Assembly: GCA_964408185.1 (NCBI GenBank)
Contig: CAYOYK010000010.1
Location: 3,974 to 67,973 of the forward strand
Source of the DNA: CAYOYK01 sp964408185
Lineage (GTDB): Bacteria; Bacillota; Clostridia; Christensenellales; Aristaeellaceae
Direction of reading: 5' to 3'
DNA: 64,000 nucleotides
This document shows, piece by piece, positions 33,609-42,185 of this stretch. Every line of letters begins with the position of its first letter. The stretch's first letter is position 1. The position numbers and the translations under genes are program-made. The notes below the pieces were generated by a model. It was not told the origin of the DNA and searched no databases. It worked only from the letters and a program-made list of their open reading frames with translations.

Positions 33609-33799
33609 GTAGTCCCAAAGTGCCGTTGCTCCCCGTTTTTTCACCCGCTATGTTCACAGCAGGCTGGCGCTCTGCCTTGGTTTGCTGTCGTCCCCTGACG
33701 TACCTGAGTACGGGGGCGTGACATCCGCCGCTGGACACGAGCTCCATTTATCGAAATGTGGGTAAAAACGAGGGGCTGGCGCACACTTCAGGAGGCTCT
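33571..33799 (-). ncRNA. Structured small RNA, 6S-like architecture (candidate)
   Basis: A gene-free stretch with its own consensus promoter (33806-33835) and terminator would yield an RNA of about 190 nt plus terminator. Its ends pair: CCUGAAGUG near the 5' end with CACUUUGGG near the 3' end (9 bp with wobbles), then an 8/8 internal loop, then CCCC/GGGG, GUUUUU/AAAAAC and ACCC/GGGU. Inside are hairpins CAUUU/AAAUG, CGUAC/GUACG within CCCC/GGGG, and ACAGCA/UGCUGU. One long rod with an open central region is the outline of 6S RNA, which binds the vegetative RNA polymerase. No open frame with a ribosome binding site fits. Identity as 6S is inference; the transcript itself is well supported. Confidence 0.6.
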
Positions 33800-33805
33800 G
33801 GAGAT

Positions 33806-33835
33806 ATTATATGCCGTTTGACTGGTTTGTGTCAA
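33806..33835 (-). promoter_or_regulatory. Promoter of the small RNA gene
   Basis: Perfect TTGACA (33835-33830), 18-bp spacer, perfect TATAAT (33811-33806), starting only 48 bases after the nfnB stop. Start predicted at 33799 or 33798. Confidence 0.92.
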
Positions 33836-33882
33836 GAAAAATCAGGGGATTTTGCGAGGCCAATGCCGCATCCAAAATATGG

Positions 33883-35277
33883 TCAGGCTTGCCCTTTTCG
33901 CACGTATCGGTCGATGGCGGCGGCGGCTTTTTTACCCGCGCCCATGGCAAGGATCACCGTAGCCGCGCCCGTAACGGCGTCGCCGCCGGCGTACACGCCC
34001 TCGCGGCTGGTGCGTCCGTCCTCGCCGTCGGTCACAAGGCAGCCCTTGCGGTTGACCTCAAGCCCCGGCGTGGTGCTGCGGATGAACGGGTTCGGGCTGG
34101 TGCCGATGGACATGATCATGGTGTCCACATCCAGCGTAAAATCGCTGCCCTCCTTTACCACAGGGCGGCGGCGGCCGCTCTCGTCCGGCTCGCCAAGTGT
34201 CATCTCCACGCAGCGCATGCCGATCACATTGCCGCTCTCATCGCCCAGCACCTCGGTGGGATTGACCAGCGTTTTGAAGATCACGCCTTCCTCCTGCGCG
34301 TGCTCTACCTCCTCGCGGCGGGCGGGCAGCTCCTCCATGCCCCGGCGATAGACGATGTACACCGTCTCCGCGCCCAGCCGCATAGCGCAGCGGGCCGCGT
34401 CCATGGCGACGTTGCCGCCGCCGACCACCGCCACGCGGCGGCTCTTGAGGATGGGCGTATGGCTGCCCTCGCGGTAGGCCTTCATCAGGTTGACGCGCGT
34501 GAGGTACTCGTTGGCGCTGTACACGCCCTTGAGGCTCTCGCCGGGAATGCCCATAAAGTTGGGCAGGCCTGCGCCGCTGCCGACGTACGCGGCCTCGTAG
34601 CCGTCGGCAAAGAGCTCGTCCACGGTGAGCGTCTTGCCGATCACGCAGTTGGTCTGCACGTCCACGCCAAGCGCCTTGAGGCCCTCGATCTCCTCCGCCA
34701 CGATGGCTTTGGGCAGGCGGAACTCAGGAATGCCGTACACCAGCACGCCTCCGGCCAGATGCAGCGCCTCGAATACGGTTACCTGATAGCCCAGCTTGGC
34801 CAGATCGCCCGCGCAGGTCAGGCCGCTGGGGCCCGCGCCCACCACGGCCACGCGATGGCCGTTGGGGGCGGGCTTGACGGGCTTGTCTGTGCTGTGCTCG
34901 CGGTGCCAATCGGCGACGTAGCGCTCCAATCGGCCAATGCCGACGCTTTCGCCCTTGATGCCGCGCACGCACTTGCCCTCGCACTGGCTCTCCTGCGGGC
35001 AGACGCGGCCGCACACGGCAGGCAGCGCGCTGGACGCGGCAAGGATATCATATGCGCCGGACATGTCGTCCTGCGCGACCTTGGCGATAAACGCCGGAAT
35101 CTCAATGCACACGGGGCACGCGCTCACGCAGGGCTTGTTTTTGCAGTTCAGGCATCGGTTCGCCTCGGCAATGGCCATTGGGTGCGTATAGCCAAGGGCG
35201 ACCTCGCTGAAGTTGCGGCTGCGCACCTCCGGCGTCTGCGTGGGCATGGGTGTCTTTTTGGGGTTCATGTCCGCCAT
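33883..35277 (-). CDS. nfnB: NfnB-like electron-bifurcating NADPH:ferredoxin oxidoreductase large subunit (GltD-like)
   Basis: 464 residues from ATG 35277, AAGGAGG about 9 bases upstream. N-terminal ferredoxin-like 4Fe-4S region CLNCKNKPCVSACPV and CGRVCPQESQCEGKC, then FAD binding VAVVGAGPSGLTCAGDLAKL, NADP binding VAVVGGGNVAMDAARCAMRLG and the C-terminal VYAGGDAVTGAATVILAMGAG. Alone such proteins are called homotetrameric glutamate synthase small subunits, but the adjacent FAD/2Fe-2S partner identifies the Nfn pair, which couples NADH and reduced ferredoxin to NADPH formation. Length matches Thermotoga NfnB. Confidence 0.88.
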   Translation of the reverse strand: MADMNPKKTPMPTQTPEVRSRNFSEVALGYTHPMAIAEANRCLNCKNKPCVSACPVCIEIPAFIAKVAQDDMSGAYDILAASSALPAVCGRVCPQESQCEGKCVRGIKGESVGIGRLERYVADWHREHSTDKPVKPAPNGHRVAVVGAGPSGLTCAGDLAKLGYQVTVFEALHLAGGVLVYGIPEFRLPKAIVAEEIEGLKALGVDVQTNCVIGKTLTVDELFADGYEAAYVGSGAGLPNFMGIPGESLKGVYSANEYLTRVNLMKAYREGSHTPILKSRRVAVVGGGNVAMDAARCAMRLGAETVYIVYRRGMEELPARREEVEHAQEEGVIFKTLVNPTEVLGDESGNVIGMRCVEMTLGEPDESGRRRPVVKEGSDFTLDVDTMIMSIGTSPNPFIRSTTPGLEVNRKGCLVTDGEDGRTSREGVYAGGDAVTGAATVILAMGAGKKAAAAIDRYVRKGQA

Positions 35278-35278
35278 G

Positions 35279-36121
35279 TCAGCGCGCCTCCTTTGCAAGC
35301 AGGTTGCAGGCCCGCTCGCGGGCGTGCGCCTCAAACTCTTTGTAAATCCCGCCGCGGCGCATGGCCTCGTCAAAGTCCACCAAATGGCCGTCAAAATCCG
35401 GGCCATCCACGCAGGCGAACTTGGTCTCTCCGCCCACGGTCAGGCGGCAGCCGCCGCACATGCCCGTGCCGTCGATCATAATGGGGTTCATGCTCACAAC
35501 GGTTTTCAGGCCGTACTTTTTGGTGGTCAGGCAGACGAATTTCATCATGATCAGCGGGCCGATGGCGATGACCTCGTCATACTCGTTGCCGGCCGCAATC
35601 AGGCTCTCCAGCGCGGCGGTGACAAGGCCCTTCTCGCCGTGGCTGCCGTCGTCGGTCATCATGCGCAGCTCGTCGCTCACGGCGCGGAACTCGTTCTCCA
35701 AAATCACAAGCTCCTTGCTGCGGAAGCCGACCACGCTGTGCACCGTGCAGCCCAGCTCATGCAGCCTTTTGGCCACCGGGTAGGCAATGGCGCAGCCCAC
35801 GCCGCCGCCGATTACGCAGACCTTGCTTAGGCCCTCCGTCTCGGTGGGGCGACCCAGCGGGCCGACAAAATCGTGCAGGGCATCGCCGACGTTGAGGCTG
35901 TTAAGCTCCATGGTGGCCTCGCCAACGATTTGATAGATAATGGTCACCGTGCCCGCCCGCGCGTCGCTGTCCGCGATGGTAAGCGGAATGCGCTCGCTGC
36001 CGTCGCCGGCGCGCAGAATGATAAACTGGCCCGGCTCGGCCTTTTTGGCGATGAGCGGGGCCTCCACAACCATGCGGGTCACAGTGGGGTTAAGGGATTG
36101 CTTGGCGATGATCTGATACAT
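35279..36121 (-). CDS. nfnA: NfnA-like electron-bifurcating oxidoreductase small subunit
   Basis: 280 residues from ATG 36121 (AGAGGACG upstream). Ferredoxin-reductase fold: FAD binding ERIPLTIADSD, NAD binding VCVIGGGVGCAIAYPVAK, and the C-terminal 2Fe-2S ligands in DGTGMCGGCRLTV and KFACVDGPDFDGH. Also annotated as sulfide/dihydroorotate dehydrogenase-like. Separated from nfnB by one base, so the two are translated together. Length equals that of Thermotoga NfnA. Confidence 0.9.
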   Translation of the reverse strand: MYQIIAKQSLNPTVTRMVVEAPLIAKKAEPGQFIILRAGDGSERIPLTIADSDARAGTVTIIYQIVGEATMELNSLNVGDALHDFVGPLGRPTETEGLSKVCVIGGGVGCAIAYPVAKRLHELGCTVHSVVGFRSKELVILENEFRAVSDELRMMTDDGSHGEKGLVTAALESLIAAGNEYDEVIAIGPLIMMKFVCLTTKKYGLKTVVSMNPIMIDGTGMCGGCRLTVGGETKFACVDGPDFDGHLVDFDEAMRRGGIYKEFEAHARERACNLLAKEAR

Positions 36122-36137
36122 GCTGCCGTCCTCTTTC

Positions 36138-36521
36138 TTATTTGGCAAGGGCCGCCACGGCCTCGATCTCGACCAGCGCGTCCTTGGGCAGGCGCGCCAC
36201 CTGCACGCAGCTGCGCGCGGGATAGGCGCCCTCGGCAAAGAAGGAGGCGTAGACCTCGTTGACGGCGGCAAAGTCGTTCATATCCTTGAGGAACACAGTG
36301 GTCTTGACCACGTTGGCGGTTGTAAGGCCCTGCTGGGCCAGCACGGCGCTGAGGTTCAGCAGCGCGTTCTCGGCCTGCGCGCGCACATCGGCAGGCAGCG
36401 CGCCCGCCTCGTCTCCGCCCATCTGGCCGGAGGTAAACAGGAATCCGCCAGCCGCCACAGCGGCGGAGTACGGGCCGATCGCCTTAGGCACGGCGGGGAG
36501 CTTGCGGTTCGTCATATTCAT
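36138..36521 (-). CDS. ridA: RidA family reactive enamine/imine deaminase
   Basis: 127 residues. PKAIGPYSAAVAAGGFLFTS, TTANVVKTTVFLKDMNDFAA, the conserved catalytic Arg in AYPARSCVQVARLP and LVEIEAVAA are all family signatures. Hydrolyses enamine/imine intermediates from PLP enzymes, protecting metabolism. ATG 36521 (4 bases after AAAGGA) or ATG 36515 could be used. First gene of ridA-nfnA-nfnB. Confidence 0.93.
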   Translation of the reverse strand: MNMTNRKLPAVPKAIGPYSAAVAAGGFLFTSGQMGGDEAGALPADVRAQAENALLNLSAVLAQQGLTTANVVKTTVFLKDMNDFAAVNEVYASFFAEGAYPARSCVQVARLPKDALVEIEAVAALAK

Positions 36522-36553
36522 TTCATCCTTTCGACAATTTGGTTCAATTATTG

Positions 36554-36582
36554 ATTGTAGCATTTTGGCCAACGCCTGTAAA
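36554..36582 (-). promoter_or_regulatory. Promoter of ridA-nfnA-nfnB
   Basis: TTTACA (36582-36577), 17-bp spacer, TACAAT (36559-36554). Confidence 0.82.
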
Positions 36583-36653
36583 GCGCTTTGCGTCACCGGC
36601 ACAGAAGAAACACAATCCCGCTCCGGAGGCCCTGCGTTCGGGGTCAACTCGCG

Positions 36654-36682
36654 TTGACATCCGTCCCGATCAGCCGTATACT
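36654..36682 (+). promoter_or_regulatory. Promoter of the DUF3795 gene
   Basis: Perfect TTGACA (36654-36659), 17-bp spacer, TATACT (36677-36682); start codon 50 bases downstream. Confidence 0.88.
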
Positions 36683-36732
36683 AAGCAAAACAACCCATAT
36701 ACATAGGCTGCGGCCGAGAAAGCGGTGGAGAC

Positions 36733-37410
36733 ATGACGGAGTTTGATACCTATTGCGGGCTGTGCTGCAAGAGCTGCGAGTATAAGGAATCCGCGAATTG
36801 CGAGGGCTGCATTGCCACGAAGGGCAACCCCTTCCATGGGCATTGCAAGGTGGCCGAGTGCGCCATCGGCAAGGGACGGCGGTTTTGCGGCGAGTGCGCC
36901 GAGTTCCCCTGCGAGCTGCTGACCAGCTTCTCCTACGACAAGGAGAACGGCGACGACGGCGCGCGCATTGAGAGCTGCAAGGCCATCAAGGCCGCGCTGG
37001 TAGCCGAGGCCCGCGCGGGCGTCGATCCAATCGCCTACTGCGGTTTCTCGTGCAACCATTGCTTTTTGGGGCAATGGTGCGGCTCCTGCCGGTCGGATTA
37101 CAACTGCTGCTCCTACGCGACCGCCTGCGAGGGCGGCGTATGCCCGCAGGCGGCCTGCTGTAAGGAAAAGCAGCTTGACGGCTGCTGGGACTGTCCCGAT
37201 TTGGAGGGCTGCAAAAAGGGCTATTACAGCAAGGAGGCCGATGGCGAATACGCCTGCAAGGCCGCGGCGCTGTTCATCCGCGCGCATGGCAAGGAGGCCC
37301 CTGAGCGCGTCCTTGCCGCGCTGAACAAGGCCCACCCCGACGGCCAGAAGTATCTGGACGGGCAGGGCAGCGTGCAGGGCGCGCTGAAGGCGCTGGAGCA
37401 ATATCTGTAA
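36733..37410 (+). CDS. DUF3795 Cys-rich protein
   Basis: 225 residues with more than 25 Cys. The N-terminal CGLCCKSCEYKESANCEGC and CGECAEFPCELL are typical DUF3795, a small Cys-rich family presumed to bind zinc or Fe-S. A second Cys-rich block (GFSCNHCFLGQWCGSC, CWDCPDLEGCKKGYY) makes this longer than the usual 120-190 residues, suggesting a duplicated or extended domain. GGTGGAGA precedes the ATG. Function unknown. Confidence 0.8.
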   Translation: MTEFDTYCGLCCKSCEYKESANCEGCIATKGNPFHGHCKVAECAIGKGRRFCGECAEFPCELLTSFSYDKENGDDGARIESCKAIKAALVAEARAGVDPIAYCGFSCNHCFLGQWCGSCRSDYNCCSYATACEGGVCPQAACCKEKQLDGCWDCPDLEGCKKGYYSKEADGEYACKAAALFIRAHGKEAPERVLAALNKAHPDGQKYLDGQGSVQGALKALEQYL

Positions 37411-37525
37411 GGAAGCGCGCCCGTGAACGCCCGCGAGGCGTCGGGGGCCGTCGCGCGGCCGCCTTATGCGGGCTGCCGCCGCCTGTCCGCCCCCTGTTTT
37501 CAGCGGGATTCTCGCAGCGGCCGAT

Positions 37526-40042
37526 TCACTCGACGCCCAGCACCCGATAATCCTTTGCCTCCACAGCGGCGCGGAGCGCGGCGTCCTCCGCCGGGCCGCT
37601 GAGCGTCACAATCGCCGTGCCCGCCTTGTGACTTACAACGGCGCTCGCCACACCCGCGACGCTTTCCAGCGCCGCCTTTACGGTAGCCTCGCAATGCTCG
37701 CACATCATGCCGTCGATGCGCAGCGTTTTGGTCGCGGGCTCGCTTTGCGGCCGGGCGGCCGGCTCCGTCGCGTCGGCCTGCTTGGGATGCATGCGGAACA
37801 GGTTGAGGCGCAGGGCGTTCATCACCACAAAGAAGCTGGACAGGCTCATGGCCGCCGCCCCAAACATCGGGCTGAGCTGCCAGCCTGTAAGCGGAATCCA
37901 TACGCCCGCCGCGAGCGGGATGCCGATGACGTTGTAAAAAAAGGCCCAGAACAGATTCTCGTGGATATTCCGCAGGGTGGCTCGGCTGAGGCGTATGGCG
38001 GCGGCCACATCGCTCAGGCGGCTTTTCATCAAAACCACATCCGCCGCGTCAATGGCGACGTCCGCGCCCGCGCCGATGGCAATGCCCGTATCCGCACGGG
38101 TCAGCGCGGGCGCGTCGTTGATGCCGTCGCCGACCATGGCCACCCTGCCGGACTGTTGCAGCCTGCGGATCACATTTTCCTTGCCCTCCGGCAGCACGCC
38201 CGCGATGATCTCGTCAACGCCCGCCAGCTTGCCGACAGCCCGCGCCGTCCGCTCGTTATCGCCCGTGAGCATGACCACGCGGATCCCCATGGCTTGCAGC
38301 TCCTTCACGGCCTGCGGGCTGTCCGGCTTGAGCACGTCGGCCACGGCAATTGTCCCCAGCAGGCGATCATCGGCGGCAAACAGCAGCGGCGTCTTGCCCT
38401 CCCCGGCAAGCGCGTCCGCCTGCCGCCGCACGCTCTCATCCGTCTGCACCCGCGATAAAACATAGCGCAGGCTGCCCCCGACGACGCGCTTCCCCCGCAG
38501 CGCGGCCTGCAGACCGTTGCCCGGCAGCGCCGAAAAGTCCGTCACATCGGCGGCAGGCACGTCAGCCTGCTGTGCGTAGGCCATAACGGCCTTTGCCAGC
38601 GGATGCTCGCTGGGCTTCTCCAGCGCGGCGGCGACCGCGAGCAGCTCATCCCGCGTCGTGCCGGGAGCGGGGAGCACATCGATCACCACAGGCTCGCCGC
38701 GCGTCAGGGTGCCCGTTTTGTCCAGCGCGACGAGTGTCGTTCTTCCGGCCGTTTCCAGCGAGGCGGCTGTTTTGAACAGGATGCCGCTGCGCGCGCCCAT
38801 CCCGCTGCCCACCATGATGGCCACAGGCGTGGCGAGGCCAAGCGCGCAGGGGCAGCTGATGACCAGCACGGAGATGGCCCGCGCCAGCGCGAAGCCCGTC
38901 GTTTGTCCCGCCAGCAACCAGATTGCGAACGTCAGCGCCGCAAGGGACATGACAATCGGCACGAACACGCCGGAGACGCGATCCGCCGCCTTGGCGATGG
39001 GCGCCTTGGTCGCGGCCGCGTCGCTCACCATGCGGATGATCTGCGAAAGCGTGGTGTCCTCCCCCACACGGGTCGCCTCGCAGCGCAAAAAGCCGGACTG
39101 GTTCACCGTCGCGGCGGATACCCTGTCGCCCGCCGCCTTATCCACCGGGATGCTCTCGCCGGTCAGCGCGGCCTCGTTGACGGCGCTGCTGCCCGACAGA
39201 ATCACGCCGTCCACCGGGATGCTCTCGCCGGGGCGCACCACAAAGACGCTGCCCTTACGCACCTTGTCGATGGCGACGCGGCGCTCGACCCCGTCCTCCT
39301 CGATCATGGCCGTCTGCGGGGCAAGCCTCATCAGGCTCTTGAGCGCGTCGGTCGTTTTGCCCTTGGACTTGGCCTCCAGCATCTTGCCCACGGTGATGAG
39401 CGTGAGAATCATCGCGGCGGACTCAAAGTAGAGCTCGTGCATATACGCCATGACCTGCGCCGTCTGGCCCTGCGCCTGCGCCGCCGTCATGGCAAAGAGC
39501 GCGTACACGCTGTACGCGAAGGCCGCGGTCGCGCCCAGCGCAACGAGCGTATCCATGTTGGGCGAGCGGCGCAGCAGACCCCGGTACCCGCTGACGAAGA
39601 ACCGCTGGTTGACGACCATCACGGCCCCTGCCAGCAGGAGCTGGGCCAGCCCCACGGCAACGTTGTTTTGCGCCAAAAACGCGGGCAGCGGCCAGCCCCA
39701 CATGGCGTGCCCCATGGAAAGATACATCAGCGCGGCCAAAAAGACGAGCGAGACAATCAGCCGCCGTTTCAGGACGGGCGTTTGCCGATCCTTGAGCAGC
39801 TCCTCCCCCGGCTCCGGCGCAGGCGCGGCGGCCTCTCCGTCCCTGCGCAGCGTGCGCGCGCCGTAGCCCGCCGCCTCCACCGCCGCGATGATTTGCTCCG
39901 GCGCGGCGGTTCCCTCCACGCCCATGGAGTTTGTCAGCAGGCTGACCGCGCAGGACGCGACGCCCTCCACCTGACCGACCGCTTTTTCCACCCGCGCGGC
40001 GCAGGCCGCGCAGCTCATCCCCGTCACCTGATATTGATCCAT
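37526..40042 (-). CDS. copA: Copper-translocating P1B-type ATPase
   Basis: 838 residues. N-terminal HMA domain with CAAC at residues 11-14, eight predicted membrane helices, actuator motif LTGESIPV, intramembrane CPC in ISCPCALGLATP, phosphorylation site DKTGTLT and hinge GDGINDAPAL. A second HMA domain sits at the C terminus (GMMCEHCEATVKAAL). Exports Cu(I) from the cytoplasm. ATG 40042 follows GGAGGG by about 6 bases. The promoter is flanked by two copies of a 16-bp motif that may bind a copper-responsive regulator. The 115 bases after the gene contain no other feature I can support. Confidence 0.93.
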   Translation of the reverse strand: MDQYQVTGMSCAACAARVEKAVGQVEGVASCAVSLLTNSMGVEGTAAPEQIIAAVEAAGYGARTLRRDGEAAAPAPEPGEELLKDRQTPVLKRRLIVSLVFLAALMYLSMGHAMWGWPLPAFLAQNNVAVGLAQLLLAGAVMVVNQRFFVSGYRGLLRRSPNMDTLVALGATAAFAYSVYALFAMTAAQAQGQTAQVMAYMHELYFESAAMILTLITVGKMLEAKSKGKTTDALKSLMRLAPQTAMIEEDGVERRVAIDKVRKGSVFVVRPGESIPVDGVILSGSSAVNEAALTGESIPVDKAAGDRVSAATVNQSGFLRCEATRVGEDTTLSQIIRMVSDAAATKAPIAKAADRVSGVFVPIVMSLAALTFAIWLLAGQTTGFALARAISVLVISCPCALGLATPVAIMVGSGMGARSGILFKTAASLETAGRTTLVALDKTGTLTRGEPVVIDVLPAPGTTRDELLAVAAALEKPSEHPLAKAVMAYAQQADVPAADVTDFSALPGNGLQAALRGKRVVGGSLRYVLSRVQTDESVRRQADALAGEGKTPLLFAADDRLLGTIAVADVLKPDSPQAVKELQAMGIRVVMLTGDNERTARAVGKLAGVDEIIAGVLPEGKENVIRRLQQSGRVAMVGDGINDAPALTRADTGIAIGAGADVAIDAADVVLMKSRLSDVAAAIRLSRATLRNIHENLFWAFFYNVIGIPLAAGVWIPLTGWQLSPMFGAAAMSLSSFFVVMNALRLNLFRMHPKQADATEPAARPQSEPATKTLRIDGMMCEHCEATVKAALESVAGVASAVVSHKAGTAIVTLSGPAEDAALRAAVEAKDYRVLGVE

Positions 40043-40068
40043 CCCAGCCCTCCGTCAGCCGTGCTTGC

Positions 40069-40175
40069 ACGCCGATAGTATCAGCGGCGCGCGGTTTTGT
40101 ATGCCCCGGCGGGAGCCTCCCGCCAATGCCCAATATAGCACGGATTCCCTGCGTTTTCAACGCCGATCGTATCAG
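40069..40175. repeat. Repeated 16-bp motif flanking the copA promoter (possible operator pair)
   Basis: ACGCCGATAGTATCAG at 40069-40084 and ACGCCGATCGTATCAG at 40160-40175 differ at one base. The second abuts the -35 box; the first lies in the leader about 27 bases before ATG. Not the standard CopY, CsoR or CueR operator. Confidence 0.6.
40132..40160 (-). promoter_or_regulatory. Promoter of copA
   Basis: TTGAAA (40160-40155), 17-bp spacer, TATATT (40137-40132). Confidence 0.82.
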
Positions 40176-40216
40176 GGCGAACGCCCTTGGCGTGGTCGCG
40201 TCAGGTGTTTTTTCCC

Positions 40217-40253
40217 AAAAAAGTTGGGCCCGTCACCCCTCGGTGGCGGGCCC
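40217..40253 (-). terminator. Terminator of the FecCD-type operon
   Basis: 12-bp stem (40226-40237 with 40242-40253, one mismatch), 4-base loop, then six U. Confidence 0.92.
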
Positions 40254-40276
40254 GGCTGCTGTTCATCGGCCGCGGC

Positions 40277-41425
40277 TCAGTTGAAGAATGTCGCCGTGTC
40301 GATCTTCTGGTAGCCGCCAAAGCTGCCCGGATACGCAAACATCTTTTCCGCCAAGTCCATGCCAAGGAACGCCCGCGTAACCTCGTTGGCCTTCTCGGTG
40401 ATGTCGATATCCGCAAACGCGTCGGGATAGACCGTCTTGGCGACGAACCATGTATTGATCAGCGCGATTTCGTAGTTGGTGTAATAAGCGTTAAACGCCA
40501 TTTGCAGGTAGACCTCGCCGTCCTGCCACGCCTTGCAGCAGTCAAACATCGTCGGGTCCTCCGCGTAGAGGGGCTTGATGTTTTTCACGGCCGCGGCGTC
40601 GATGATCATGATCTCCATATCCGCGCCGAGGGCGACGAACTGCTCTTTTTCGATGGCCTGAATGCCGGGGGAGGCAAGCTCGGCCGCCACGTTCCTCACG
40701 TTGGCAACGCTGAAGGACACGAAGCTCCGCGCCGTCATCAGGTGGTTGGTCGTGCCCCAGTTGCCAAGGCCGCAGATGTACACGCCGGGCTTGTCCGCGT
40801 CCGCGATAGCGGCCGTGCGATCGTCGATATCCGTTTTTTGCGCGTCGATGTACGCGATCAGCGCCGCCGCCTTCTCCTCCGCGCCAAAAAGCGTGCCCAG
40901 CAGCGTCAGCGTCTGCGCGAAGGCCCCGTCAAACACGCCGTCCGGGCCGGATTTCAGGGTGACGACGGGCACGCCCAGCTGCTCTTGGAGCGCGTCCTCC
41001 TTTTCCACGTCCTCGTACTCCGAGATCACGATGTCCGGGTTGCAGGCGAGGATCTTTTCCGCTTCCGCGGCCTGCGCGTTGGGGCCGCCCACCCCGCAGG
41101 AGGGCAGCGCGCCAAAGACGTCGCCGTAGGCGATCATATAGGGGCGCGCCGTGCCGTCAAACATCTTGGGACGCTCGGCAAGGGTTTGGTTGTCGATGTC
41201 CTCCACGCCGCAGAGCAGCGCCACATCGCCGATATAGCTGTACATCCGCAGCGCCCCCGCGCCAATGCACACCACGCGCCGGTAGCCGCCCGGCGTTACC
41301 GTCACCTCGCGGCCGATCAAATCGGTGATCGTGGTTTCCGCCGCCTCCGCCGTTGCGCCCCATGCGCACGCGGACAGCAGGAAAACCGCCGCCAGCAGCA
41401 GGCTCAGCCCTTTACGAATGGTCAT
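40277..41425 (-). CDS. Fe3+/siderophore/cobalamin-type ABC transporter substrate-binding lipoprotein
   Basis: 382 residues. Lipoprotein signal peptide ending in the lipobox FLLSAC (Cys20). The class III binding protein fold shows TITDLIGREVTVTPGGYRR and CNPDIVISEYEDV, with a single long helix linker. Ligand type (siderophore, heme, cobalamin or a metal complex) cannot be told from sequence. Start overlaps the ATPase gene by 14 bases. Last gene of the operon that begins at 43236. Confidence 0.88.
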   Translation of the reverse strand: MTIRKGLSLLLAAVFLLSACAWGATAEAAETTITDLIGREVTVTPGGYRRVVCIGAGALRMYSYIGDVALLCGVEDIDNQTLAERPKMFDGTARPYMIAYGDVFGALPSCGVGGPNAQAAEAEKILACNPDIVISEYEDVEKEDALQEQLGVPVVTLKSGPDGVFDGAFAQTLTLLGTLFGAEEKAAALIAYIDAQKTDIDDRTAAIADADKPGVYICGLGNWGTTNHLMTARSFVSFSVANVRNVAAELASPGIQAIEKEQFVALGADMEIMIIDAAAVKNIKPLYAEDPTMFDCCKAWQDGEVYLQMAFNAYYTNYEIALINTWFVAKTVYPDAFADIDITEKANEVTRAFLGMDLAEKMFAYPGSFGGYQKIDTATFFN

Positions 41426-42185
41426 GTCCCGTTCCTCCTAAAATAATTTTTTCGCCCTCGTGAAGTATGATTCTGACGCGAACGTCAAAAACATCGTGAA
41501 TCATCGCCTCGTCGATCTGCTCCTTGGTGACGGAATACCGAATGCTCCCGTCCTTCAAAAAAAAGAACCGATCCCCGAAGCCCAGCGCCTGGTTGAGATC
41601 GTGCAGCGAGCTGAGCACGCCGATTCCCCGCTCGCGGGCCAGCGCTCTGGCCTCCTCCATGAGCAGCTGCTCGTTGGCGATATCCAGATTGCCGGTCGGC
41701 TCGTCAAACACCAGCAGCTTGGGCTCCTGCGCCAGCGCGCGCGCGATGGCGACCTTTTGCCGCTCGCCGCCGGAAAGCTCGTTTACGCTGCGGCTGGCAA
41801 ACGCCGTGAGCCGCATGTCCGCCATCACCCGCTCCGTCGCGGCCAGATCGTCCTTGCCGGCGCTCAGCCCAAAGCGGGACACCCGCCCCATCAGGATGGA
41901 ATCGAACACGCTCAGGTCGCCAAACCTCACATCCTGCGGAACGTAGGCGATGCGCCGCGCGCGCTCCCGCTTGGACAGCGTTGCCAGATTGTCTCCGTCA
42001 AAGAGCATAGCGCCGCGCTCCGGCGAGCAGACGCCCAGCAGGTTCTTGAACAGCGTCGTTTTGCCGGAGCCGTTCTTCCCCAGCAGAATGCCGATCTCGC
42101 CGTCGCGCAGCGTCATGCTGACGTCGCGCAGGATCGGGGCGGCGTTGCGCCTGTATCGGAACGAGAGGTTCTCAACGGTCAGCAT
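41412..42185 (-). CDS. FecE/BtuD-type ABC transporter ATP-binding protein
   Basis: 257 residues from ATG 42185 (AGAGGGGG about 7 bases upstream). Walker A LLGKNGSGKTT, Q-loop YVPQDV, signature LSGGERQK, Walker B LLVFDEPTGNLD and H-loop SSLHDLN. Powers import by the adjacent FecCD permease. Overlaps both neighbours by 14 bases. Confidence 0.93.
   Translation of the reverse strand: MLTVENLSFRYRRNAAPILRDVSMTLRDGEIGILLGKNGSGKTTLFKNLLGVCSPERGAMLFDGDNLATLSKRERARRIAYVPQDVRFGDLSVFDSILMGRVSRFGLSAGKDDLAATERVMADMRLTAFASRSVNELSGGERQKVAIARALAQEPKLLVFDEPTGNLDIANEQLLMEEARALARERGIGVLSSLHDLNQALGFGDRFFFLKDGSIRYSVTKEQIDEAMIHDVFDVRVRIILHEGEKIILGGTGHDHS

Noticed and set aside
33610..33799. SRP RNA or RNase P RNA
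   Set aside because: The GGAAGGAAGCAG-type SRP loop and the RNase P P4 core strings are not present, and the length is wrong for RNase P.
33811..35481. 556-codon plus-strand frame starting after an AGGAGG
   Set aside because: It runs antisense through nfnB, and its start overlaps the -10 box of the small RNA promoter; no protein family is visible.
38603..40078. 491-codon plus-strand frame opposite copA
   Set aside because: Basic, low-complexity translation with no domains; copA has every catalytic motif.
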